A stretch of DNA of 5,506 bases, taken from NCBI GenBank assembly GCA_947448675.1, contig CANFOR010000189.1, positions 1 to 5,506 of the forward strand, written 5' to 3'. This DNA is from Betaproteobacteria bacterium. Its GTDB lineage: Bacteria > Pseudomonadota > Gammaproteobacteria > Burkholderiales > Burkholderiaceae_C. The position numbers and the translations under genes are program-made. Under the pieces are notes generated by a model. It did no database searches, was not told the DNA's origin, and saw only the letters and a list, made by a program, of their open reading frames with translations. This document shows, piece after piece, positions 1-5,122 of the stretch; within the stretch, counting starts at the first letter, position 1; each line of letters begins with the position of its first letter.

Positions 1-562
1 CACCACGCTGATCTCGGCCGAGCTGTCCATCAGTCCTGGCAACCTCTACTACCACTACCCCGCCAAAGACGAGCTCATCAACGCACTGTTTGACCGCTAC
101 GAAGCCGCACTCAACGAGCTGCTGCGCGCTGGTGGCGGCGTGCGCGACGTGGAAGACGCATGGTTCTTTTTGCACAGCCTGTTTGAGCTGATCTGGCAAT
201 ACCGTTTTTTCTACCGCGACCTGAACGACCTGCTGAGCAAAAACCGCCGCCTAGAAACCCATTTCCAGTGGGTGCTGAAAAACAAAACCAACGCCGTGCA
301 GGCCATGCTCGGTGGCATGGGCAGCGCCGGCACCCTGCGCACCTCGGTCACCGCGCTGGGCAACACCGCCACCAGCATGGTGGTCTTACTGACCTATTGG
401 CTGAGCTATGAATACGTGAGCGACCCGCGCCACGCCCTGGAACCCGAGAACGCGCAAAACGCCTTGCTGCACGGGGCCCAGCATGTGCTCCAGCTCTTGT
501 TGCCCTATGTGGAGGCTGCGCAAGGCCAGCACCTGCAGCGCTTGCTGGGGGCCTATGCATAA
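1..562 (+). CDS. TetR/AcrR-family transcriptional regulator, 5' end cut by the window
   Basis: This is a DNA-binding repressor of the TetR type, probably responding to a small ligand; the neighbouring acyl-CoA-binding gene makes an acyl-CoA or fatty acid a reasonable but unproven guess. The open frame runs from base 2 to a TAA at 560-562, giving 186 visible residues. The N-terminal residues are missing, probably about 30 given usual family lengths of 200-220. The visible start holds the end of the helix-turn-helix, with the recognition-helix signature SPGNLYYHYPAKDELI, nearly the TetR consensus (GNLYYHFxxKxEL). The rest is the all-helical ligand/dimer domain, including FFYRDLNDLL and an N-x-x-L-E-x-x-F stretch. 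These resemble the PF13972-type TetR C-terminal domain (from memory). An ATG at 140 lies in the same frame but would remove the HTH, so it is not the true start. The TetR call is firm; the ligand and targets are unknown. Confidence 0.93.
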   Translation, partial: TTLISAELSISPGNLYYHYPAKDELINALFDRYEAALNELLRAGGGVRDVEDAWFFLHSLFELIWQYRFFYRDLNDLLSKNRRLETHFQWVLKNKTNAVQAMLGGMGSAGTLRTSVTALGNTATSMVVLLTYWLSYEYVSDPRHALEPENAQNALLHGAQHVLQLLLPYVEAAQGQHLQRLLGAYA

Positions 563-567
563 TGCAT
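555..567. repeat. 13-bp perfect odd-centred palindrome at the TetR stop codon
   Basis: ATGCAT-A-ATGCAT reads as two 6-bp arms around one central base. It covers the TAA stop of the TetR gene and lies 25 bp upstream of the GTG start of the acyl-CoA-binding gene. A one-base loop cannot fold as RNA without opening the inner pairs, and only TTTT follows, so it is not a convincing terminator. It could be a protein-binding half-site pair controlling the downstream gene, but in AT-rich sequence it could also be chance. Confidence 0.35.
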
Positions 568-592
568 TTTTACGCCTTGTGAAAGCAAACCC

Positions 593-847
593 GTGAGCAC
601 CACCACCCCCGCCTTTGAAGCCGCCGTCGCCCAGTCCAAAGAGCTGAGCGAGCGGCCCGACAACGCCACCCTACTGAAAATCTACGCCCTCTACAAACAA
701 GGCGCGGCGGGTGACAACGCCGAGCCCAAGCCTGGCTTTGGCGACATGGTGGCCCGTGCCAAATGGGACGCCTGGAGCAAGCTGCAAGGCACACCCAGCA
801 GCGCGGCACAGCAGCAATACATTGAGCTGATCGACTCGCTCAGTTAA
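593..847 (+). CDS. Acyl-CoA-binding protein (ACBP family)
   Basis: This is a small cytosolic four-helix carrier that binds medium- and long-chain acyl-CoA esters, buffering them and delivering them to lipid-using enzymes. The 84 residues match the usual 86-90 residue single-domain length. The ligand-contact residues known from bovine ACBP (Tyr28, Tyr31, Lys32, Lys54, Tyr73) occur with identical spacing as Y31, Y34, K35, K57 and Y76, inside the signatures YALYKQGAAGD and RAKWDAW. The start is a GTG with only a weak purine stretch (GTGAAAG) upstream. It lies 30 bp after the TetR stop and in the same frame, so co-transcription with the regulator and possible translational reinitiation are plausible. 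Its TAA stop overlaps the stop of the convergent PHA-system gene. ACBP is common in eukaryotes and patchy in bacteria, but regularly seen in Burkholderiales. The family call is very secure; the precise role is not known. Confidence 0.95.
   Translation: MSTTTPAFEAAVAQSKELSERPDNATLLKIYALYKQGAAGDNAEPKPGFGDMVARAKWDAWSKLQGTPSSAAQQQYIELIDSLS
844..847. other. Shared TTAA: overlapping stop codons of convergent genes
   Basis: The 4-base palindrome TTAA supplies TAA (845-847) to the plus-strand acyl-CoA-binding gene and TAA (reading 846-844) to the minus-strand PHA-system gene. There is therefore no intergenic room for a terminator, and each transcript must end inside, and antisense to, the opposing gene. 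Confidence 0.9.
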
Positions 848-1158
848 AGCGCAGGGCCCAGCACGGCGTCAAGCTTGCGCGCAATTTCGGCTTCGATTTT
901 TTCTTTAAAGGCAGCGAGCAAAAACCCCAGTTTGGCGTCTAGCACCATACTGCTGGCGCTCACTTGCAGCGTGCCATTCAGGCCACTGCGGCTAAAGTGC
1001 AGACTGTCCACGCCGTCGCCATCGGCAGACTCGGGTGATTGCGCATAGCGGCAGGTCGCACCATATTTTTCTTCGAGCTGCTGCGCCCATTCGTGGGCGA
1101 TGGTGCGGGCAGCGGGCAAGCCCAGCTGGTGGCTGCGTTGCATGTGAATGTCGGGCAT
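844..1158 (-). CDS. Polyhydroxyalkanoic acid (PHA) system family protein, PF09650-like
   Basis: This 104-residue cytoplasmic protein resembles the 'PHA_gran_rgn' family (PF09650/TIGR02610), named because members occur near polyhydroxyalkanoate genes; its biochemical function is not established. Recognisable features are the N-terminal pattern M-x-D-I-H-x-x-R-x-H-x-L-G-L-x-x-A, a W-A-x-x-x-E-x-K-Y segment around residue 28, the central block HFSRSGLNGTLQVSA, and the C-terminal LDAKLGFLLAAFKEKIEAEI followed by a charged helix. It is the last gene of the minus-strand operon, starting with ATG 5 bp after the TAA of the aminopeptidase. No Shine-Dalgarno sequence is visible in the 20 bases upstream, so expression probably depends on ribosomes finishing the upstream gene. 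Its stop shares TTAA with the acyl-CoA-binding gene on the other strand. No PHA synthase, phasin or depolymerase lies in this window, so a PHA link rests on family naming only. Confidence 0.88.
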   Translation of the reverse strand: MPDIHMQRSHQLGLPAARTIAHEWAQQLEEKYGATCRYAQSPESADGDGVDSLHFSRSGLNGTLQVSASSMVLDAKLGFLLAAFKEKIEAEIARKLDAVLGPAL

Positions 1159-1163
1159 GGAGC

Positions 1164-2300
1164 TTACTGGTTGAGGGTGGTTTCAATGGGGGCGGAGGCG
1201 CTTTGCAAGGCCGCATGGCGCTCGGCCAAAGGCAAGGTCGCCAAGCGTTTGACAGCGGCGTAAAAGCCCGGCCAGGCACTGCTGTGGGCCCGCTTCTCGC
1301 GTGCGTACAAGGCTTCAAAGCCTGGCACCAGTTCGTCGTAAGCGGCCAGTGCGCCAAAGCTGGCGTTGTTGGCGCGCGCCACCCAAGCGTCGTAGCCCGC
1401 ATAGCCGCCCCAGGTGCTTTTGAGTTGCGCGTAATCGCTTCTAAATTGCTCCATTGCTATATTTTTGCTAGCTGCATACGCAGTGTCGGCGGGCGTTGTG
1501 GCGTATATTTTTTCTAAATGGCGGCGCGCTGCCAGCGTCAGTTGGCGAAACTGCTGGCGGCGCGCGTCGTAGGTGGCGTAGTCTTGGCGCGCGGCCTCGC
1601 CCGCTTGCGTGGCCAGCCAAGTTTGCGCGCCGATGCGCTCCACCGCCGTGGCAAAAGACTCGTTGAACACGGTGTCGTCTTGCGCATAGACCACCTGGTG
1701 GGCCAGCTCGTGGAAGAGCATGCGCGCCAGCTCGCCCTCGGGGTAGTGGATGAAGCTGCTGAGCAGCGGGTCGCCGCCCGCCCAGTTCATATAGCCCAGG
1801 GTGGAATAGGCGGGCACGCCGTACACCGCCACTTCTAGGCCTTGGGCATGCAGCGCCTCGGCGGCAGCGCGTGCGTCAGCCTCGGCGTAGTAGCCCTGGT
1901 AGCCCGCGCAACCGGCAATCGGGTAGCACCAGGTTTTGAGCGTCAGCGCGTCAGGCGGCGCGGCCACCACGTTCCACACCACAGCGCTGCGGCCAATGTC
2001 GGCATAGCGGGTGTAGCTGGCGTTGCTGGGCAGATGCAGCTCGCTCACGGCGTAGGCGCGGATGCGCTGGGCCAGCTCCAAGCGGGCCTTGAGCGCGCTC
2101 GGGGTTTTCGCGTCGCTCAGCCAATCTTGCACCGGCTTGGCCGCATTGAGCACGGCCAGATGGCCTTTGATGGACTGCCAGTAATAGCTTAAACCCTGGG
2201 CTTGCGCAGCGGGTACAGCCAGCGCAATAGCTACAAAAATAATAGCTGCATACGCACGTTTTAAGCGCGTTTCAAGGCTTTTTACGCCCCAAAAGCTCAT
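1164..2300 (-). CDS. Predicted exported zinc aminopeptidase (PF10023 / COG4324 family)
   Basis: This is a putative metallopeptidase acting outside the cytoplasmic membrane. The 378-residue protein has a signal peptide: basic residues around 8-15, a hydrophobic core at about 18-31, and a likely cleavage site at AQA|QG (residues 32-36). The zinc motif HELAH is at 197-201 in the context ARMLFHELAHQVVY. It is followed by NESFATAVE, where Glu214 or Glu221 could supply the third ligand (not resolved by eye). The family signatures YYWQSIKGHL (39-48), CYPIAGC (125-131, a possible disulfide) and KSTWGGYAGYDAW (294-306) are present. As I recall, many relatives carry a lipobox cysteine just before the YYWQ motif; here that position is Gln35, so this member looks secreted or periplasmic rather than a lipoprotein. 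The open frame extends upstream to 2417, but the ATG at 2300 has a strong AGGTGGAG five bases away and overlaps the molybdoenzyme stop as ATGA, fixing the start. Two AT-rich repeats interrupt its GC-rich codons. Confidence 0.9.
   Translation of the reverse strand: MSFWGVKSLETRLKRAYAAIIFVAIALAVPAAQAQGLSYYWQSIKGHLAVLNAAKPVQDWLSDAKTPSALKARLELAQRIRAYAVSELHLPSNASYTRYADIGRSAVVWNVVAAPPDALTLKTWCYPIAGCAGYQGYYAEADARAAAEALHAQGLEVAVYGVPAYSTLGYMNWAGGDPLLSSFIHYPEGELARMLFHELAHQVVYAQDDTVFNESFATAVERIGAQTWLATQAGEAARQDYATYDARRQQFRQLTLAARRHLEKIYATTPADTAYAASKNIAMEQFRSDYAQLKSTWGGYAGYDAWVARANNASFGALAAYDELVPGFEALYAREKRAHSSAWPGFYAAVKRLATLPLAERHAALQSASAPIETTLNQ
1452..1482. repeat. AT-rich GCTA-N9-TAGC repeat, copy 1 (inside the aminopeptidase gene)
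   Basis: This 31-bp segment aligns without gaps to 2226-2256 at 22 of 31 positions, including a perfect 14-bp block TAGCTGCATACGCA (1469-1482). A GCTA/TAGC inverted pair separated by 9 bases is at 1456-1472, with an AT-rich loop. It encodes AYAASKNIAME at residues 273-283 on the minus strand. It stands out against the surrounding GC-rich sequence. Confidence 0.6.
2226..2256. repeat. AT-rich GCTA-N9-TAGC repeat, copy 2 (in the signal-peptide codons)
   Basis: This is the second copy, in the same orientation and 774 bp (258 codons) from the first, hence in the same reading frame. The arms extend to AGCTA (2229-2233) and TAGCT (2243-2247) around a 9-base AT-rich loop, followed by the shared GCATACGCA. 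On the minus strand it encodes AYAAIIFVAIA, the hydrophobic core of the aminopeptidase signal peptide. Confidence 0.6.
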
Positions 2301-4396
2301 GCCAACTCCACCTGCACGGCGCAGTCGTAGAAGACCGGGCCGCGGCCCATGTCGGTCAGGAGCTGGCTGGTCAGCTCGTTCACATTCGTGCCCTGCAGGC
2401 CCAGCTTGCGCCACCACACACCCAAGCCGTGCACCACACCAGGCCGGGCGCGCGGGCTGATGTGCAGCTTGCAGTGGTAACTGCCGCGTGCGTTGAACAC
2501 GCGCACCTCGGCTGCGTGGGCCAGGCCACGCGCGGCGGCGTCTTGCGCATGCATCTCCAGCAGCGGCTCGCCTTCCATGTCGCGCAGACTCTGCACATTG
2601 ACAAAGCTGGAGTTCAAAAAATTGCGCGCAGGCGGCGAAACCATGGCCAGCGGGTAGGCATCACCACTGCGCGGCACTTCGTAATTGGGCACGTGGTCGG
2701 GCAGGCCGTCTTGGCCCATGTCGGCCAAGCGCTGGCTGAAAAATTCGCATTTGCCAGACGGCGTAGCAAAACCGCCCTGCGCAAAGGGCGCGTCGGGCAC
2801 CGGCAGCGGCGCAAAGCCCTGGGCCAGCAGCAAGTCAAAGTCCACATGGCCCGCAAAGGCGGCACGGCAGAGCGATTCGTCGCTCTCGGCGAAGCAGTCC
2901 TCGGTGTAGCCCATGGCTGCGGCCAGCTCGCGAAAGATTTGCGTGTTGGGCTTGGCCTCGCCCAGGGGCGCGATGGCAGGGCGGTTGAGCAGCACGTCGG
3001 TGTGGCCGTAGCTCAGGTGCACGTCCCAGTGCTCCAGCTGCGTCGTGGCAGGCAAGATGATGTCGGCGTAGTCGGCGGTGTCGGTTTGAAAATGCTCCAG
3101 CACCACGGTAAACAGGTCGGCGCGCGCAAAGCCTTGCACCACTTTGCCCGACTCGGGCGCCACCGCCACCGGGTTGCTGTTGTAGACGATCAGCGCCTCA
3201 ATCTGCGGGCCAAACACTGGGGAAGTTTCGCGCAGCAAGTCGTCGCCAATGGTGCTCATGTTGATGGTGCGTGGCTGTTGGCCGCCCAGCAAGTCGGGCC
3301 GCTGCAGCACGGCTTTTTTGACCGGGTACATGCCCGAGCTCGACAGCAGCAGCCCACCAGCGCGCTGCCGCCACGCGCCGGTGAGCGCGGGCAAGCAGGC
3401 AATGGCGCGCACCGCGTTACCTCCGCCGCGCACGCGCTGCATGCCGTAGTTGAGCCGAATCGCTGCGGCTTCTTGACTGGCAACACACGCACCGTAGTCG
3501 CGCGCCAATTGGCGAATCTGGCTGGCTGGAATGCCACAGACTTGCGCCGCGCGCTCCGGATTCCATAGCAGCGTACGCGCTCTCAGAGCGCTCCAGCCGA
3601 GGGTATGCTCTGCAATGTAGGCATGGTCGAGCCAGTCGTGGGCGATCAACTCGTGCATGATGGCCAGGGCCAAAGCGGCGTCGGTGCCAGGCAAAAGCTG
3701 GACGTGCTCGTGGCATTTTTCAGCCGTCTCGGTTTTGCGCGGGTCGATGCAAACCAGGCGCGCGCCACGCCGCTTAGCCTCTTGGGCGTAACGCCAAAAA
3801 TGCAGGTTGCTAGTGATGGAGTTACTGCCCCAAATGATGATGAGCTTTGACTGCGCAAAAAACTCGACCTTCATGCCCAGCTTACCGCCCAGGGTGTAGG
3901 TGAGCGCGTCGCCACCAGCGCTGGAGCAAATCGTGCGGTCGAGCTGCGAAGCGCCGAGCCGGTTAAAAAAACGCGCCGCCATGCTCTCGGCCTGCACCAA
4001 GCCCATGGTGCCCGCGTAGCTGTAGGGCAACACGGCCTGCGGGTTGCGCGCCGCAATAGCCTGCAAGCGGCTAGCGATTTCTTGCAGCGCGGCGTCCCAG
4101 CTGATGCGCTCAAACTGCGGCTTTCCCTGGCCCGGCCCTTTAGGCCCAACGCGGCGCAGCGGGGTCAAGATGCGCTCGGCGTGGTGGGTGCGCTCGGCAT
4201 AGCGCGAAACCTTGGCGCACAGCGTGCCTGCCGTTTGCGCATGCGCCGGGTTGCCCTGCACCTTGATGGCGCGGCCCTTCTCTACCGTGGTGATGAGCGA
4301 GCAGGTGTCGGGGCAGTCGTGCGGGCAGGCACCGGTGACGGTGTGCGTGCCCGCCATGGCGCTGCCGCGTGCATCGTGGAGCAGGGCCTGGTTCAC
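2297..4396 (-). CDS. Molybdopterin-dependent oxidoreductase (DMSO-reductase superfamily, MopB_3-like), [4Fe-4S]
   Basis: This is a 699-residue catalytic subunit of the bis-MGD molybdoenzyme superfamily (COG0243); the substrate is unknown. Near the N-terminus C24-x3-C28-x3-C32 in the context ACPHDCPDTC, with C60 (GTLCAKVSRY), forms the [4Fe-4S] site. Cys157 in DRTICSSAGGDALTY lies where the superfamily places its Mo-ligating residue, so a Cys ligand is likely. WGSNSITSNLHFW (189-201), IDPRKTETAEKCHEHV (217-232) and LLPGTDAAL (234-242) are the pterin-binding blocks of domains II/III. YNSNPVAVAPESGK and ADIILPATTQLEHWD follow, and a C-terminal MGD-binding domain begins near VSPPARNFLNSSF. There is no Tat signal, so it is probably cytoplasmic. 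No electron-transfer or NADH-binding subunit is adjacent. The GTG start at 4396 has GGAG nine bases upstream and lies 6 bp after the preceding stop; an in-frame ATG at 4357 lacks a ribosome site but would keep all motifs. Confidence 0.93.
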   Translation of the reverse strand: MNQALLHDARGSAMAGTHTVTGACPHDCPDTCSLITTVEKGRAIKVQGNPAHAQTAGTLCAKVSRYAERTHHAERILTPLRRVGPKGPGQGKPQFERISWDAALQEIASRLQAIAARNPQAVLPYSYAGTMGLVQAESMAARFFNRLGASQLDRTICSSAGGDALTYTLGGKLGMKVEFFAQSKLIIIWGSNSITSNLHFWRYAQEAKRRGARLVCIDPRKTETAEKCHEHVQLLPGTDAALALAIMHELIAHDWLDHAYIAEHTLGWSALRARTLLWNPERAAQVCGIPASQIRQLARDYGACVASQEAAAIRLNYGMQRVRGGGNAVRAIACLPALTGAWRQRAGGLLLSSSGMYPVKKAVLQRPDLLGGQQPRTINMSTIGDDLLRETSPVFGPQIEALIVYNSNPVAVAPESGKVVQGFARADLFTVVLEHFQTDTADYADIILPATTQLEHWDVHLSYGHTDVLLNRPAIAPLGEAKPNTQIFRELAAAMGYTEDCFAESDESLCRAAFAGHVDFDLLLAQGFAPLPVPDAPFAQGGFATPSGKCEFFSQRLADMGQDGLPDHVPNYEVPRSGDAYPLAMVSPPARNFLNSSFVNVQSLRDMEGEPLLEMHAQDAAARGLAHAAEVRVFNARGSYHCKLHISPRARPGVVHGLGVWWRKLGLQGTNVNELTSQLLTDMGRGPVFYDCAVQVELA
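2306..2313 (-). promoter_or_regulatory. Shine-Dalgarno AGGTGGAG deciding the aminopeptidase start
   Basis: On the minus strand AGGTGGAG ends five bases before the ATG at 2300. It sits inside the last codons of the molybdoenzyme gene. Together with the ATGA overlap, it rules out the longer open frame reaching 2417 and supports translational coupling. Confidence 0.75.
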
Positions 4397-4402
4397 GGCG
4401 CT

Positions 4403-5071
4403 TTACTCCGGCAAACGCGGTAGTTTTTTGGCGTCGGCGGGAATGGCGTACTGCGCCGCATTGAGTTGCATGGCCAGCAGGGTGTAGTAGCCATTGATGC
4501 CGGTCAGGTCGATCACGCCTTTTTTGCCAAAGCGTTTTTCGGCGCGGGCAAAGGTCGCGTCCGACACGCGCTTGTTGCGGTGCAGCTCGGTCGAAAAAGC
4601 GTAGACGATGTCTTCATCATCGCTCATGCCCACTGGCTGGCGGCCGTCGGCAATGGCGTCGGCAATGTCTTTTTTAATGCCGGCTTTGAGCGCAATCGGG
4701 TAGTGCACAAACCACTCGTAGTCTTGCGTCCAGGCCCGCGCCGTGACCAAGATCACCAGTTCGCTCAAGGTGTTGCCCAGTGCCGAGCGAAAGCGCAGGT
4801 AGTCGCCCATGCTGCGCGCCAAGCCCATCACCTGCGGGCTGTGCATCAGCGGCTCAAACGGGCCCGAGATCGGCACGCCGCGTGCGGCCACAAAGTCTTC
4901 AGCGGCCTTTTTTTGCTCGGCCGTGTATTGCTCGGGTGCAATGGTGGGCAGGCGCTCGGCGGCGTGGGCCACATGCGCAGCAAAGGCCGTAAAGCCCAGC
5001 AGTGCTGCGCATGCAGCGCTACCAAAAAAAGAGCGGTTGAAGAAGCGCTGAGGGGCAAATGGCTGTGGCAT
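4403..5071 (-). CDS. Exported carboxymuconolactone decarboxylase-fold protein lacking the CXXC
   Basis: First gene of the minus-strand operon: 222 residues with a Sec-type signal peptide (basic N-region with R9 and R13, hydrophobic core about 15-34, likely cleavage AHA|AE at 37/38), then a CMD/AhpD-fold domain (PF02627). The core is SELVILVTARAWTQDYEWFVH (103-123). Aligned to AhpD of M. tuberculosis (Glu118, Cys130, Cys133, His137), the offsets 0/12/15/19 give Glu104, Gln116, Glu119 and His123. The proton-relay Glu and His are kept, while both redox cysteines are replaced. This argues against a thiol peroxidase and for a decarboxylase-like or other lyase/isomerase activity; the substrate is unknown. 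The start at ATG 5071 is supported by AGGAG five bases upstream and by the signal peptide beginning directly there. The open frame continues upstream to 5323, but that extension is low-complexity and lies antisense to the glycosyltransferase gene. The molybdoenzyme starts 6 bp downstream. Confidence 0.88.
   Translation of the reverse strand: MPQPFAPQRFFNRSFFGSAACAALLGFTAFAAHVAHAAERLPTIAPEQYTAEQKKAAEDFVAARGVPISGPFEPLMHSPQVMGLARSMGDYLRFRSALGNTLSELVILVTARAWTQDYEWFVHYPIALKAGIKKDIADAIADGRQPVGMSDDEDIVYAFSTELHRNKRVSDATFARAEKRFGKKGVIDLTGINGYYTLLAMQLNAAQYAIPADAKKLPRLPE
4406..4409 (-). promoter_or_regulatory. Shine-Dalgarno GGAG for the GTG start of the molybdoenzyme
   Basis: On the minus strand the order is GGAG-TAA-AGCGCC-GTG: the ribosome site directly precedes the stop of the upstream carboxymuconolactone-decarboxylase-like gene, nine bases before the GTG. 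This supports GTG 4396 over the internal ATG at 4357 and suggests coupled translation. Confidence 0.6.
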
Positions 5072-5122
5072 GCAAACTCCTGTAGGGCTGAAAGGATAAT
5101 CCTTTATAACCCACGCCACGCC
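5072..5122. promoter_or_regulatory. Divergent promoter region between the operon and the GT39-like gene
   Basis: This 51-bp gap must hold the promoter of the four-gene operon unless that promoter lies inside the glycosyltransferase gene. Possible -10 elements are TATAAA on the minus strand (5108-5103) and TATAAC on the plus strand (5105-5110), overlapping each other. I see no good -35 partner for either. The operon ribosome site AGGAG is at 5077-5081. The plus-strand gene has no visible ribosome site, and with a -10 at 5105 its leader would be only a few bases. Confidence 0.45.
5091..5105. repeat. 15-bp perfect palindrome, candidate operator
   Basis: AAAGGAT-A-ATCCTTT has two perfect 7-bp arms around one central base. 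It lies between the possible -10 elements and the operon ribosome site, where a bound dimer could block the minus-strand gene and perhaps both directions. The binding protein is unknown. Confidence 0.5.

Noticed and set aside
555..570. Rho-independent terminator after the TetR gene
   Set aside because: The palindrome ATGCAT-A-ATGCAT is AT-rich, has a one-base centre and only four T residues follow; it would not form a stable hairpin.
1035..1517. A 160-codon plus-strand open frame
   Set aside because: It is antisense to the PHA-system and aminopeptidase genes, with no family resemblance; a shadow of GC-rich codons.
2301..2417. N-terminal extension of the aminopeptidase gene
   Set aside because: It would place 39 non-homologous residues before a signal peptide and overlap the molybdoenzyme; the ATG at 2300 has a strong ribosome site.
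2429..3568. A 379-codon plus-strand open frame opposite the molybdoenzyme gene
   Set aside because: Its translation is rich in Arg, His, Val and Gln with no recognisable domain, and it is exactly antisense to conserved molybdoenzyme motifs. Long antisense frames are common in GC-rich genes.
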